From assembly GCA_015068235.1 (NCBI GenBank), contig SVKY01000017.1, positions 1-39,599 on the forward strand: a DNA stretch of 39,599 bases, in the 5' to 3' direction. Source of the stretch: Oscillospiraceae bacterium (GTDB taxonomy: Bacteria > Bacillota > Clostridia > Oscillospirales > Oscillospiraceae). This document shows, piece by piece, positions 9,132 through 17,220 of this stretch (position 1 is the stretch's first letter; every line of letters begins with the position of its first letter). The notes beneath the pieces are model-generated. The model searched no databases. It had not been told where the DNA came from and saw nothing but the letters and a program-made list of their open reading frames with translations. The translations under genes and the position numbers were made by a program.

Positions 9132-9467
9132 TTATGCCTTCTCGCTCACACCGATGGTGATGTGAGTGGTTCTCTTAAGAATGCGATTGTATCTGCCCTT
9201 TGCACGGGGTCTGCCACGCTTCAGGACGGGACCGGGGTTGGCAATCGCAGTAGAAACATACAGCTTCTCAACGTCCATGCCGTTATTGTTCTCGGCGTTG
9301 GCAATCGCGCTCTTGAGGAGCTTGAGCACGGGCTCAGAGGCTGCCTTCGGGGTGCTCATGATATAGGCGCATGCGGTCTTAACGTCCTTGCCGCGAATGA
9401 GGTCGCAGAGGATAGAGACCTTGCGCGGAGAAATACGCAGGTATTTCAGATGTGCTTTTGCTTCCAT
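9132..9467 (-). CDS. rplV: 50S ribosomal protein L22
   Basis: A 111-residue L22 whose beta-hairpin lines the exit tunnel. Signatures are [22 protein letters not shown] at the start, [15 protein letters not shown] and the hairpin [21 protein letters not shown]. It is spaced 12 nt from rpsS and 10 nt from rpsC. Confidence 0.97.
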   Translation of the reverse strand: MEAKAHLKYLRISPRKVSILCDLIRGKDVKTACAYIMSTPKAASEPVLKLLKSAIANAENNNGMDVEKLYVSTAIANPGPVLKRGRPRAKGRYNRILKRTTHITIGVSEKA

Positions 9468-9479
9468 GTTTCTTCCCCC

Positions 9480-9758
9480 TTACTTAGAATTGGAGGTCTT
9501 GGAGCCGGAATGTCCGCGGAACGTTCTGGTGGGAACGAACTCGCCCAGCTTATGACCAACCATGTCTTCAGTCACATAGACGGGAACGTGCTTACGGCCG
9601 TCATGGACTGCGATCGTGTGACCTACAAAGGAGGGGAAAATGGTGGAAGATCTGGACCAGGTCTTCAGCACTTTCTTGTCGCCGGTTTTGTTGAGCTCTT
9701 CGATGCGCTTGTACAGCTCAGGAGCAACAAACGGGCCTTTCTTAATGCTTCTGCTCAT
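9480..9758 (-). CDS. rpsS: 30S ribosomal protein S19
   Basis: A 92-residue S19 located in the 30S head with S13. It begins [11 protein letters not shown] and has the conserved [42 protein letters not shown] block, with [11 protein letters not shown] at the end. It lies 14 nt from rplB. Confidence 0.98.
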   Translation of the reverse strand: MSRSIKKGPFVAPELYKRIEELNKTGDKKVLKTWSRSSTIFPSFVGHTIAVHDGRKHVPVYVTEDMVGHKLGEFVPTRTFRGHSGSKTSNSK

Positions 9759-9772
9759 TATTCATTTCCTCC

Positions 9773-10609
9773 TTACTTGCTGTTTCTGCGCTTGATGATG
9801 AACTTGTTGGTCGGATTCTTGGTCTTACGAGTCTTGTAGCCAAGAGCCGGCTTGCCCCAAGGGGTAACAGGACCGGGACGACCGACAGGAGCGCGGCCTT
9901 CGCCACCACCGTGGGGGTGGTCGCAGGGGTTCATAACAGAACCACGAACGGTCGGGCGAATGCCCATGTGGCGGGTACGACCGGCCTTACCAATGTGGAT
10001 GTTACCATGGTCGATGTTACCAACCTGACCGATACAAGCCTTGCAGTTCATACGGACATAGCGGACTTCGCCGGAGGGCAGACGAACCTGTGCCAGCTCG
10101 CCTTCCTTTGCCAAGAGCTGTGCAGCGACGCCTGCCGAACGCACCAGCTGTGCGCCGTAGCCGGGCTGAAGCTCGACATTGTGGATGACGGTACCGACAG
10201 GGATGTTTGCGATCGGCAGGCAGTTGCCGGGCTTAATGTCGGCTTCTGCAGAGGAAATGATGCTGTCGCCAACCTTCAGGCCAACAGGAGCGAGGATGTA
10301 GCGGAGCTCGCCATCTTCGTACTTGACCAGAGCGATGAATGCGCTGCGGTTGGGATCGTACTCCAGGCGCTCAACGATTGCCGGCATGTCCAGCTTGTTG
10401 CGCTTGAAGTCGATGATACGGTACTTACGCTTGTTGCCGCCGCCGCGATGACGGACGGTGATCTTGCCGTAGCTGTTGCGACCGGAATGCTTCTTCAGGG
10501 TCTCAACCAGGCTACGCTCGGGCTTTGCCTTCTTGTCAACGCCTTCAAACGCAGAAACAGTCATGTTTCGACGGGCGGGCGTATAAGGCTTATAAGATTT
10601 AATCGCCAT
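9773..10609 (-). CDS. rplB: 50S ribosomal protein L2
   Basis: A 278-residue L2, required for subunit association and peptidyl transferase architecture. It has the OB and SH3-like domains, the [20 protein letters not shown] signature containing the conserved histidine near residue 231, and the C-terminal [19 protein letters not shown]. It is separated from rplW by 32 nt, slightly more than most spacers in the operon. Confidence 0.98.
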   Translation of the reverse strand: MAIKSYKPYTPARRNMTVSAFEGVDKKAKPERSLVETLKKHSGRNSYGKITVRHRGGGNKRKYRIIDFKRNKLDMPAIVERLEYDPNRSAFIALVKYEDGELRYILAPVGLKVGDSIISSAEADIKPGNCLPIANIPVGTVIHNVELQPGYGAQLVRSAGVAAQLLAKEGELAQVRLPSGEVRYVRMNCKACIGQVGNIDHGNIHIGKAGRTRHMGIRPTVRGSVMNPCDHPHGGGEGRAPVGRPGPVTPWGKPALGYKTRKTKNPTNKFIIKRRNSK

Positions 10610-10641
10610 TTTGCGTTACACTCCTTTAATTGAGATGGTTA

Positions 10642-10938
10642 TTAGACCATACCCTCGAAGAATTCGATGGTCTTGGAATCGGCAGTCAGCTTAACGACAG
10701 CCTTCTTATAGGAAGCGGTTCTGCCCATCGGGTAACGACCCTGACGGTGCAGCTTGCCATCCATGTTGATGGTGGTGACCTTTTCGACCTTGACGCCGAA
10801 GATCTCGGAAACGGCCTTCTTGATTTCGGTCTTGTTAGCGTCCTTAGCGACGTAGAAGACGTACTTCTTCATTTCGGTAGCTTCCATGGACTGTTCGGTG
10901 ATGACCGGACGGATGATGATATCGTATGCGGACTTCAT
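10642..10938 (-). CDS. rplW: 50S ribosomal protein L23
   Basis: A 98-residue L23, the tunnel-exit docking site for trigger factor and SRP. Signatures are [40 protein letters not shown] and the Gly/Arg loop [16 protein letters not shown]. Its ATG overlaps the rplD stop by one base (TAATG). Confidence 0.97.
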   Translation of the reverse strand: MKSAYDIIIRPVITEQSMEATEMKKYVFYVAKDANKTEIKKAVSEIFGVKVEKVTTINMDGKLHRQGRYPMGRTASYKKAVVKLTADSKTIEFFEGMV

Positions 10939-11558
10939 TATGCGAACACCTCCTGGATCTTTTCAAGCGCAGCCTTATCAACGATGAGCTTCTTAGCATT
11001 CAGAATGTCATAAACGTTGATAACGTTAGCGAAAGCGGTCTTGACGCCGGGGATATTGCGAGCGGAGAGGACGACATTCTCGTTGACCTCAGCGGTAACA
11101 ACCAAAGCCTTGCAATCAGCATTGATTGCGCTCAGGAAGCCGGCGAACTTCTTGGTCTTGATCGCATCCATCTTGATCTCATCAATCACGATGATGTTCT
11201 CGGACTGAGCCTTAGCACTCAGAACGGACTTGAGAGCCAGTCTACGAACCTTCTTGTTGAGGGTGTAGCTGTAATCTCTGGGCTTCGGGGCGAATACGAC
11301 GCCACCGTGAGTCCACTGCGGAGCACGGGTGCTGCCCTGACGAGCATGACCGGTACCCTTCTGTCTCCACGGCTTCTTGCCGCCGCCGGAAACCTCTGCA
11401 CGGGTCAGCGCGGACTGTGTGCCCTGACGGCAGTTTGCCAGGTGATTCTTCACAACGTCATGAACAACGGATTCGTTGGGCTCGATACCGAATACAGCCT
11501 CGGAAAGTTCAACTTCGCCGACCTGCTTGCCGTTCATATCGTAAACGTTAGTCTTCAT
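10938..11558 (-). CDS. rplD: 50S ribosomal protein L4
   Basis: A 206-residue L4 with the long tunnel-lining loop ([29 protein letters not shown]). Besides its structural role, L4 in E. coli represses the S10 operon by attenuation at the leader; the terminator-like hairpin in the leader here makes that possible but unproven. It is 19 nt downstream of rplC and overlaps rplW by one base. Confidence 0.97.
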   Translation of the reverse strand: MKTNVYDMNGKQVGEVELSEAVFGIEPNESVVHDVVKNHLANCRQGTQSALTRAEVSGGGKKPWRQKGTGHARQGSTRAPQWTHGGVVFAPKPRDYSYTLNKKVRRLALKSVLSAKAQSENIIVIDEIKMDAIKTKKFAGFLSAINADCKALVVTAEVNENVVLSARNIPGVKTAFANVINVYDILNAKKLIVDKAALEKIQEVFA

Positions 11559-11577
11559 TTAGTTTAACTCTCCTTTC

Positions 11578-12297
11578 TTAGCCTCTTGCGGAAGCCTTCT
11601 GCGGGTTACGTCCGGAAGCCTTCTGCGGGTTCTTGCTGATGCCAGCATCGCCCTTAGCGACCTTGATGGTCTTGACGGTGGACTTGATATAAACGAGACC
11701 GCCCTTGGGTCCGGGGATTGCGCCGCGGACTACGAGCATGTTGAGCTCTGCGTCAACCTTAACAACGTCGAGGTTCTGAACAGTGACCTGCTCAGCGCCC
11801 ATGTGACCGGGCATGTTCTTGCCCTTGAAGATACGGGACGGAGTGGAGCAAGCGCCCATGGAACCGGAATGACGGTGAACAGGGCCGCCGCCGTGGCTGT
11901 TCTTCTGGACGTGGGTGCCATGACGCTTAACCGCGCCTTGGAAGCCGTGGCCCTTGGAAATGCCGGTGACGTCGATGTGATCGCCTGCAGCGAAGACATC
12001 AGCCTTGATCTCAGCGCCAACTTCGAGAGCAGCTGCGTTGTCAAGCTTGAATTCCTTGAGGTGTCTCTTAGCAGTGATGCCTGCCTTCTTCAGGTGGCCG
12101 AGTTCGGGCTTAGACAGCTTCTTTTCGGCGACATCGCCGTAAGCAAGCTGAACGGACTCGTAACCATCTTTTTCAGTGGTCTTCTTCTGAGCGACGGTGC
12201 AAGGGCCTGCCTCAATAACGGTGACAGGGATCACACGACCGGTCTCATCGAAGATTTGGGTCATACCCACTTTCTTGCCGATGATTGCTTTCTGCAT
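11578..12297 (-). CDS. rplC: 50S ribosomal protein L3 with duplicated C-terminal octapeptide
   Basis: A 239-residue L3 that reaches the peptidyl transferase centre and starts 50S assembly. Signatures are MQKAIIGKKVGMTQIFDETG, the GHGFQGAVKRHGT loop and the HRHSGSMGACSTPSRIFKGKNMPGHMG region. The usual protein ends near residue 210; here the tail contains two copies of NPQKASxR. The underlying 19-bp DNA repeat lies at 11589-11607 and 11613-11631 (period 24 bp), a recent in-frame duplication. The AAGGAG site is nine bases from the ATG. Confidence 0.97.
   Translation of the reverse strand: MQKAIIGKKVGMTQIFDETGRVIPVTVIEAGPCTVAQKKTTEKDGYESVQLAYGDVAEKKLSKPELGHLKKAGITAKRHLKEFKLDNAAALEVGAEIKADVFAAGDHIDVTGISKGHGFQGAVKRHGTHVQKNSHGGGPVHRHSGSMGACSTPSRIFKGKNMPGHMGAEQVTVQNLDVVKVDAELNMLVVRGAIPGPKGGLVYIKSTVKTIKVAKGDAGISKNPQKASGRNPQKASARG
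11589..11631. repeat. 24-bp period tandem duplication in rplC 3' end
   Basis: Two identical 19-base segments (CGGAAGCCTTCTGCGGGTT on the plus strand) start at 11589 and 11613. They encode the duplicated NPQKAS(G/A)R octapeptide at the L3 C-terminus. Confidence 0.9.
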
Positions 12298-12376
12298 GAT
12301 TGTTTCTCCTTCATTTTAGGTTATTGGTTGACAAACTTAAGCATTGGGCACTCATTGGTTTGCCAACATGACCCGG

Positions 12377-12451
12377 GACCGCTCGGCAGCGGTCAGGGGA
12401 CGCGATTCTGCAATATATATAATGTATATTACAGCTTTATCTCAATCTCAA
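12377..12451 (-). promoter_or_regulatory. rpsJ-rplC spacer: hairpin and possible internal promoter
   Basis: The 131-nt spacer is unusually long. It contains a 7-bp perfect stem GACCGCT/AGCGGTC around a four-base loop (12377-12394), extended by flanking C/G runs and not followed by a U tract. Upstream on the minus strand is a possible sigma-A promoter: TTGAGA at 12440-12445, 18 bases, TATATA at 12416-12421, at the 3' end of rpsJ. Either could adjust rplC expression relative to rpsJ. The promoter is a weak match. Confidence 0.35.
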
Positions 12452-12737
12452 CGCCAGCCGGAAGATCCAAGCCCTGGAGGGCTTCAATTGCCTTGGGGGT
12501 GGGGTTGAGGATATCGATCAATCTCTTATGGGTTCTGCGCTCGAACTGCTCACGGCTGTCCTTATACTTATGAACAGCACGAAGGATGGTAACGACTTCC
12601 TTCTTGGTGGGCAGGGGGATGGGGCCGGATACGGAAGCGCCGTTGCGCTTTGCGGACTCAACGATCTTCTCTGCAGTAGAGTCGATGAGCTGATGATCAT
12701 ATGCCTTCAGGCGAATTCTGATCTTGGTGTTTGCCAT
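12429..12737 (-). CDS. rpsJ: 30S ribosomal protein S10
   Basis: A 102-residue S10, first gene of the operon. It also acts as NusE in transcription antitermination. Signatures are [21 protein letters not shown], the [21 protein letters not shown] loop and the C-terminal [23 protein letters not shown]-type site lies just upstream of the ATG at 12735-12737. The preceding leader is about 270 nt. Confidence 0.98.
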   Translation of the reverse strand: MANTKIRIRLKAYDHQLIDSTAEKIVESAKRNGASVSGPIPLPTKKEVVTILRAVHKYKDSREQFERRTHKRLIDILNPTPKAIEALQGLDLPAGVEIEIKL

Positions 12738-12845
12738 GGTTGTTGTTTCCTCCTTGAAACGTACTCAGGTTTTTCGTTTGTCTTTCTGGGTACGGTCGAG
12801 ACGTTTTCGTGTACGCTTAACCGTGCGTATCACTCCGCTTGCATG

Positions 12846-12870
12846 AAAAACGGCCGACTTGTGCCGACCG
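12846..12870 (-). terminator. Terminator-like hairpin (attenuator candidate) in S10 operon leader
   Basis: In mRNA sense the leader has CGGTCGGC-ACAA-GTCGGCCG (12851-12870), an 8-bp stem with two G-U pairs and a tetraloop, followed at once by five U residues (12846-12850). It lies about 140-165 nt downstream of the predicted transcription start and about 110 nt before rpsJ. A terminator inside the leader of the whole ribosomal operon is most simply an attenuator. The regulator cannot be told from the sequence. Confidence 0.6.
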
Positions 12871-13015
12871 ATGCCATGTTGCAGCGATATACGCCACATA
12901 CATTCACGCCTCAGCCGCCCGATGACCGGACATACTCCGCAGAAGTTACCGTCTAAAACGCAATCTCCTGCATCATCGCAGTGCACGCAGAGTTGTCCCC
13001 TTGACGTGCTCCCCT

Positions 13016-13044
13016 ATTGTAATACACGCTGCCGTGAATGTCAA
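13016..13044 (-). promoter_or_regulatory. Sigma-A promoter of the S10 operon
   Basis: On the minus strand TTGACA (13039-13044), 17 bases, TACAAT (13016-13021): a near-consensus promoter, as expected for a ribosomal operon. Transcription would start near 13009, giving a leader of about 270 nt before rpsJ. Confidence 0.88.
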
Positions 13045-13097
13045 GCCCTTTTTTGGCTTTTTTCATAAATTTTTTGAAAAATTTTTGTACATAACAG

Positions 13098-13126
13098 AGA
13101 AAAAACGAGGCGCACATTCGTGCGCC
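13098..13126 (-). terminator. Rho-independent terminator of the zinc-ribbon gene
   Basis: The perfect 7-bp stem GGCGCAC/GTGCGCC with loop GAAT (13109-13126) is followed on the minus strand by TCG and TTTTTT (13100-13105). It lies 14 nt beyond the stop of the gene at 13140 and insulates it from the S10 promoter. Confidence 0.85.
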
Positions 13127-13139
13127 CCAAAATACCACT

Positions 13140-13781
13140 TTATTTGCCAAAATAATCTTTGATCAATCTGTAGTCGCCTTTATACTCCTCCATATAGTAA
13201 TCTTCATCATAATAAGTCATCTGCATACCTTTGAGAACTACAACCGTCCCATCTTTCCACCACCATACAGGGTATCCGCTTTCCAGGCCATATTCTTTAT
13301 GTTCATAGTAATGATCGCCGTAGTACTTTGCAACAATCTCAATTATCTCCGAATATTCAAGAGAGTCTCCTGACTCAAAATGATAGCTTATACTGTACAA
13401 ACCATCCTCTCCAAAATAATACCACACATCGAGCACATTCGGAAATTCTTCAATCTCGTCCACATCGCCGCCATCTTCAATATAGGCGTTTCTGTCAGAC
13501 CATTTCTTTCCTCCATCTGCCAGAATTTCCGACATATCTGTACCCCAATCGTATTTCAGATCAATGCGCTTGCCTCCAAATAACAAGTACGCAATCAGCA
13601 GCACCGCCGCGATTGAAGCAACAATCAGAATCATTTTCTTTGTTTTGCCGTTCTTTTTCGGTATTCCTACCATAGGTGTCGCAGCAGGTATAACTTCTGC
13701 GTAATTCGGATTCTCCGATCCGCAAATGGCACAGAACCTACTTACCTGCGTAATTTCATTTCCGCACTTCGAACAATACAT
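13140..13781 (-). CDS. Zinc-ribbon, single-span membrane protein of unknown function
   Basis: A 213-residue protein. Residues 1-25 form a zinc ribbon (C3, C6, C17, C20), residues about 49-68 are a membrane span (ILIVASIAAVLLIAYLLFGG), and the rest is an acidic, tyrosine-rich domain, probably outside the cell, with repeated YY, EDG and WWW motifs. This zinc-ribbon-TM layout is common in Clostridia, but the C-terminal domain is not one I recognise. It is monocistronic, with its own promoter and terminator. Its GC content is lower than that of the ribosomal operon. Confidence 0.8.
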   Translation of the reverse strand: MYCSKCGNEITQVSRFCAICGSENPNYAEVIPAATPMVGIPKKNGKTKKMILIVASIAAVLLIAYLLFGGKRIDLKYDWGTDMSEILADGGKKWSDRNAYIEDGGDVDEIEEFPNVLDVWYYFGEDGLYSISYHFESGDSLEYSEIIEIVAKYYGDHYYEHKEYGLESGYPVWWWKDGTVVVLKGMQMTYYDEDYYMEEYKGDYRLIKDYFGK

Positions 13782-13814
13782 TCTCTATTTCTCCCTTCAA
13801 TTATTGATAATATT

Positions 13815-13858
13815 ATCTTACCGCAAAATGCAGTATATGTCAACACCGCATTTTGCGG
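13815..13858 (-). promoter_or_regulatory. Promoter flanked by two CCGCA-N3-TGCGG dyads
   Basis: On the minus strand TTGACA (13838-13843), 17 bases, TAAGAT (13815-13820) drives the zinc-ribbon gene. Two 13-bp dyads flank and fill it: CCGCATTTTGCGG at 13846-13858, just upstream of -35, and CCGCAAAATGCAG at 13821-13833, inside the spacer next to -10 (one mismatch in symmetry). This is the arrangement of a repressor operator pair. The cognate regulator is not evident. Confidence 0.65.
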
Positions 13859-13897
13859 TTTAGGGTTTAGTATTATTGTTTCAAGAAATATCAAAAA

Positions 13898-14247
13898 TTC
13901 CAATTTGTCGGTCTGTTTTATTTTATAAATTGTAGCGCGCAGCATCCCTGACGCGCCCATCGTAGGGTCACGGCGTGCCGTGAGCGTTAAAATGAATGTG
14001 CGCACAAAGTCGCAACTTTGCACCACTGCGTGGAGCGTGACTTTCTTGCTCCTGCAAGAAAGTCACCAAAGAACAGGCAAGGAGAGGTGCTGACCGTTGC
14101 GGCTATCGTTCCTGCAAACCGTTCGCTACTGCCTATTTCGCCGCAAAGCCGCCCTCTCCTTGACCTCTCCATGCACGCTCGCGCGTGGTCGTCAAAGCGT
14201 TGTAGCCGTTGGGATGATAGCGTGTGCAACTCACCGATAAATCGGAA
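13898..14247. repeat. MITE-like hairpin-rich repeat block
   Basis: This 350-bp non-coding block is bounded by inverted ends: TTCCAATTTGTCGGTCTG on the left (13898-13915) and, read inward from the right, TTCCGATTTATCGGTGAG (to 14247). Inside are TCACGGC-GT-GCCGTGA (13968-13983) and a perfect 13-bp palindrome GTGACTTTCTTGC/GCAAGAAAGTCAC (14037-14066) with loop TCCT. The right-end 20 bases (14228-14247) recur exactly at 20236-20255. No transposase is encoded. Confidence 0.6.
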
Positions 14248-14274
14248 TTTAACAATTATACGAAGGGGCTTGCA

Positions 14275-14487
14275 ATGGTATATCAACGTATCCGTGATCT
14301 GCGCGAGGACCACGATTTGAAGCAAAAGGATGTGGCAGCAATACTCAACTGCTCGCAGCAGGTCTACAGTAACTATGAATTGGGGCAACGAGATATACCG
14401 ACGGAGATCCTGATCCGCTTGGCGGAATGCTATCGTGTTTCCGTGGATTATCTTCTCGGCTTGACCGATCGTCCGCAGAGGCTTTAG
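14275..14487 (+). CDS. XRE-family HTH transcriptional regulator
   Basis: A 70-residue single-domain Cro/C1-type repressor. The helix-turn-helix spans about residues 4-60 (RIRDLREDHDLKQKDVAAIL, then CSQQVYSNYELGQRDIPTEI) and ends in the VSVDYLLGLTD signature typical of this family. I chose the ATG at 14275 because AAGGGG lies six bases upstream; the open frame extends further back into the repeat. A second HTH gene begins one base after its stop. The target is unknown. Confidence 0.85.
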   Translation: MVYQRIRDLREDHDLKQKDVAAILNCSQQVYSNYELGQRDIPTEILIRLAECYRVSVDYLLGLTDRPQRL

Positions 14488-14488
14488 T

Positions 14489-14761
14489 ATGAAGATTTAT
14501 TGGAGCGGAGAATCTAAGAATATTATCGGTGACAAAATTCGTCAGCTTCGCAAGGCACGAGGCTGGACGCAAAAGCAGATTGCCGCAAAGATGCAGCTAA
14601 GCGGATTAGATATGACTGAGCTTACTGTTCTTCATATTGAAAGTGGTACACGGTTTGTGCCTGATTATGAGGTCAAAGCGCTTGCAAACCTCTTTATACT
14701 AATTCTTAATAAAACGGTTTCATCGTTTTATTACCCGCTCTGCGAGCGAGTGGCGGCGTAG
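14489..14761 (+). CDS. XRE-family HTH regulator, probably truncated by a repeat
   Basis: Ninety residues. Residues about 11-68 form a Cro/C1 helix-turn-helix (IGDKIRQLRKARGWTQKQIA, then IESGTRFVPDYEVKALANLF). Relatives normally continue ALGVSVDELL; here the frame runs after residue 68 into 22 residues encoded by a hairpin-rich repeat starting near 14697. The native C-terminus therefore seems lost. The DNA-binding part is complete, so it may still function. It is coupled to the upstream XRE gene. Confidence 0.65.
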   Translation: MKIYWSGESKNIIGDKIRQLRKARGWTQKQIAAKMQLSGLDMTELTVLHIESGTRFVPDYEVKALANLFILILNKTVSSFYYPLCERVAA

Positions 14762-14875
14762 CCGACAAGAATGTTGTACAATACTTTTCTTGCCGCCACA
14801 GGCGGTGCAGGATGTTCATCCTGCAATAAAATGGTTTTCAAACTATTTTATCAAGAAACAGTATTACAGTACAAG
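14697..14875. repeat. Hairpin-rich intergenic repeat overlapping the XRE 3' end
   Basis: Successive hairpins: AATAAAACG/CGTTTTATT (14708-14732), CGGC-GTA-GCCG (14754-14764) followed by ACAAGAAT, and GCAGGATG-TT-CATCCTGC (about 14807-14824). The same order (A/T-rich stem, CGGC-N3-GCCG, CAAGAAT) occurs at about 25180-25257, so this looks like a dispersed element. It supplies the last codons of the preceding ORF. Confidence 0.5.
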
Positions 14876-14880
14876 CATGC

Positions 14881-14920
14881 AAAAATGATCACCCTCTGCG
14901 TTGGCAGTGGGTGATCATTT
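14881..14920 (-). terminator. Intrinsic terminator downstream of yfbR
   Basis: A perfect 12-bp stem AAATGATCACCC/GGGTGATCATTT (14883-14894 and 14909-14920) with a 14-nt loop lies just past the yfbR stop. On the minus strand it ends in TTTTT. It may also work on the plus strand against read-through from the XRE pair. Confidence 0.85.
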
Positions 14921-14923
14921 ATT

Positions 14924-15502
14924 TTACTCTAACTGATCCAAATTCTTTCCGAATGCAGGCAGGCAATGCTCCATGAACCAATCCAGCTCCGGCAACTGCA
15001 TTTTTTCCAACGCCTGACGAGTCTGCTTTGCCGCAGATTCAAACTCCAAATTGCCGCCCTTGAGCTCTTCGATGCACTTGATATGCGCCGAAAGCTTATC
15101 GGCTGCCTTGACAATGCTGTGCACCGTCTCATCAGTTTCATAAACCAAAGGTGCATAACTGCTTTGCAGACACTCTGGCAGCATTTCCAGCAGTTTTGTG
15201 CCGCTGATATGCTCGACCTGCTTGTAAGCTTCCTTGATCTCGGGATTATAGTACTTGATCGGCGTAGGCAGGTCGCCCGTCAAAATTTCCGAAGCATCAT
15301 GAAACAGTGCTGCCGTTGCGCAGCGCTCAGGCTCCGCCTCCAAGCCTAAAATATCACGTCGAATGAGCGCCAAACCATGCGCCAAAACAGCGACCATATG
15401 GCTGTGCTCCTGAATGTTTTCGGAATAAGTATTTCGCATCAAGCCCCAACGGGTGATGTATCTCATACGGGAGATCAGCGCAAAAAAGCGGTATTCATCC
15501 AT
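14924..15502 (-). CDS. yfbR: 5'-deoxynucleotidase, YfbR-like HD hydrolase
   Basis: A 192-residue HD-domain phosphohydrolase. YfbR dephosphorylates deoxyribonucleoside 5'-monophosphates in the cytoplasm. The residues known from E. coli YfbR are present at the same positions: R18 and W19, H33, the HD pair H68-D69, D77, and a distal metal-ligand aspartate (D135 in KAADKL). Length is typical for the family. The start overlaps the 3' end of the DUF2207 gene by 8 bp, so it is probably the last gene of that transcription unit. Confidence 0.9.
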   Translation of the reverse strand: MDEYRFFALISRMRYITRWGLMRNTYSENIQEHSHMVAVLAHGLALIRRDILGLEAEPERCATAALFHDASEILTGDLPTPIKYYNPEIKEAYKQVEHISGTKLLEMLPECLQSSYAPLVYETDETVHSIVKAADKLSAHIKCIEELKGGNLEFESAAKQTRQALEKMQLPELDWFMEHCLPAFGKNLDQLE

Positions 15503-17198
15503 AAATTACCTCCGTAGGAGACCTAACCCCCTGTTCTTTGCGAATCACCACGGCAATCTGCGCATAGACGGCGTAAAATTCCGAAGCGGTCTGCGGATTT
15601 TGTTGAGAATCGATGAGCCATGGACAGGGCTCCAATTGTATAGTATTGCAGCGAGCGGCAAAGTTAGACGCAACGCCAAGCTGTTCAGCAAAAGGCAGCA
15701 TACGGTAAAAATATTGGCTGTCCGATTGTATCAAGCGTTGAATTTGCTCAATTCTTGCACTTTTGAGAAAAGCTCGCAAGCCCAAAATCTGCTTAACGAT
15801 ATCCTCACCTGCTTTCACACGCAAGCCGCCGAACATGGTCGTAACGGCGCAGAAAATCTGCAAAGCGATGGAGCAAAGCGTAACAAAGAAGCTCCCTGCA
15901 CTGATCGATAGCGCCAGTAAGGCGATCACTGCCAAGCTACCTGTCAGTAAACTGCGGTAACACTTTCTGCTGTAAAAATTATGACAGGCGTGCCAAATCA
16001 TGTAGGACATAAAAACGCCCAAAGCGATCAAGATCGGAAGCAGGAACCAACGCAGCAAATTTGCAGGCAACAACAGATCAAACGTCATCAATGACGAAAT
16101 TGCCGCCGTCAAGAGGGAGAGCAAGCGCAAAAGATAGGGACTGCCCGAATTTTTTCGGAACAAACGCTGTGACCAGCTTCGCTGTATCAAAGCCCCGACG
16201 CGCTGCGAAACACGCATCACATGCGCACTGGCTGCATCAACGCTATCCGACGAGCGGAAAAGAGAATAGAATAATTTTCTTTCCAATGCGGCACGCTCTG
16301 AGCCCATTTCCATCTGCTTATGCAGTAAAATCCTGCCGTTTCGGCTGCGAGAGATGCTCAAATAGCCAAGGTTGCCCCAATAGGCAAGAATGCCGACCGC
16401 ATCAGGAGCTTGCCCACTGAGCTGGCAAGGGATCTCACCTGCGGTGGAATCATTGAAGGTCGTTTGGCGTAAGGAGGGCGAGAAACGCTTTCTGCGCAAT
16501 CGTAGAAAATAGTAAGCAAGCGTTGCCGCAAGGAGCAGCCAAAACAGCACCGATGCAACGGAAACCGTCTGTCCGGGCAAGTGATAAAGCTCGAAGGAAT
16601 CCGGTTCAAAGCTGAGCTCCATCGTAATGACCTCTTGATCCTTCAGACGTTCGAAGCTGCGGATGTGCATGCCTGTTTCCTGAATGGAAATGTCCAAATA
16701 ATTCTCAATATCCACGCCGTGATAAGCGCTGTACCAGCTCGGTTGCTCCGTGACCTCAGTAGGAAAAGCAATGCTGACTTCGTATTCAGCAATGGGATAT
16801 TGCCAACCCAATTCGGGCAGCTTCATCGTAAAAAGCTGGCTACCGTTTTCCTGCTCAGCAACGACGTTTGGCAATGTATAGGAAATGACAAAGTTCATTT
16901 CACCCGTAAAACCGTGCTTACTTTCAAAAATCACGCATTCCACGCCACTGACACTCTCGGTGTCGTAGGAAGCGCCTGTCACGTTGATATCATCGGCGTC
17001 AGTTGCCAAAGGGATGTAAAACTGCTTCGTTGCAGACAAAAAACGCACCGTTGCATTCATCGTGAGGGAGCAGGAGCCGTCTTCCAGCACGATGATATCC
17101 GTTTTAAGAGAACGCACCTCCGCTGCTGCGGCACTTGCCGTACAAGTGAACGCAAAAATCAATAAGATGCAGAGAATAATCGATAAAATACGGCGCAC
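15495..17198 (-). CDS. DUF2207-family membrane protein
   Basis: A 567-residue envelope protein. Residues 1-24 are a signal peptide ending in ASA, followed by an extracytoplasmic beta-rich domain of about 190 residues (YTLPNVV, the PELGWQYPIAEYEV region). A membrane span lies near 215-232, a cytoplasmic segment follows, and several further spans lie at 355-450. The C-terminal YFYRMLPFAEQLGV is characteristic of DUF2207. Function is unknown. The start is a GTG (17196-17198) with GAGGTGA upstream. It lies 22 nt after the potassium channel gene and overlaps yfbR. Confidence 0.8.
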   Translation of the reverse strand: MRRILSIILCILLIFAFTCTASAAAAEVRSLKTDIIVLEDGSCSLTMNATVRFLSATKQFYIPLATDADDINVTGASYDTESVSGVECVIFESKHGFTGEMNFVISYTLPNVVAEQENGSQLFTMKLPELGWQYPIAEYEVSIAFPTEVTEQPSWYSAYHGVDIENYLDISIQETGMHIRSFERLKDQEVITMELSFEPDSFELYHLPGQTVSVASVLFWLLLAATLAYYFLRLRRKRFSPSLRQTTFNDSTAGEIPCQLSGQAPDAVGILAYWGNLGYLSISRSRNGRILLHKQMEMGSERAALERKLFYSLFRSSDSVDAASAHVMRVSQRVGALIQRSWSQRLFRKNSGSPYLLRLLSLLTAAISSLMTFDLLLPANLLRWFLLPILIALGVFMSYMIWHACHNFYSRKCYRSLLTGSLAVIALLALSISAGSFFVTLCSIALQIFCAVTTMFGGLRVKAGEDIVKQILGLRAFLKSARIEQIQRLIQSDSQYFYRMLPFAEQLGVASNFAARCNTIQLEPCPWLIDSQQNPQTASEFYAVYAQIAVVIRKEQGVRSPTEVIYG

Positions 17199-17220
17199 AA
17201 GCTCACCTCGTTTTCGTTTG

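Noticed and set aside
12765..12986. 73-codon minus-strand frame inside the S10 leader
   Set aside because: There is no ribosome binding site, it spans the predicted attenuator, and it shows no recognisable family. The leader is better explained as regulatory RNA.
14275..14761. Two adjacent XRE regulators as evidence of a prophage or integrated element
   Set aside because: No integrase, excisionase, structural genes, tRNA target or att-like direct repeats were found around them.
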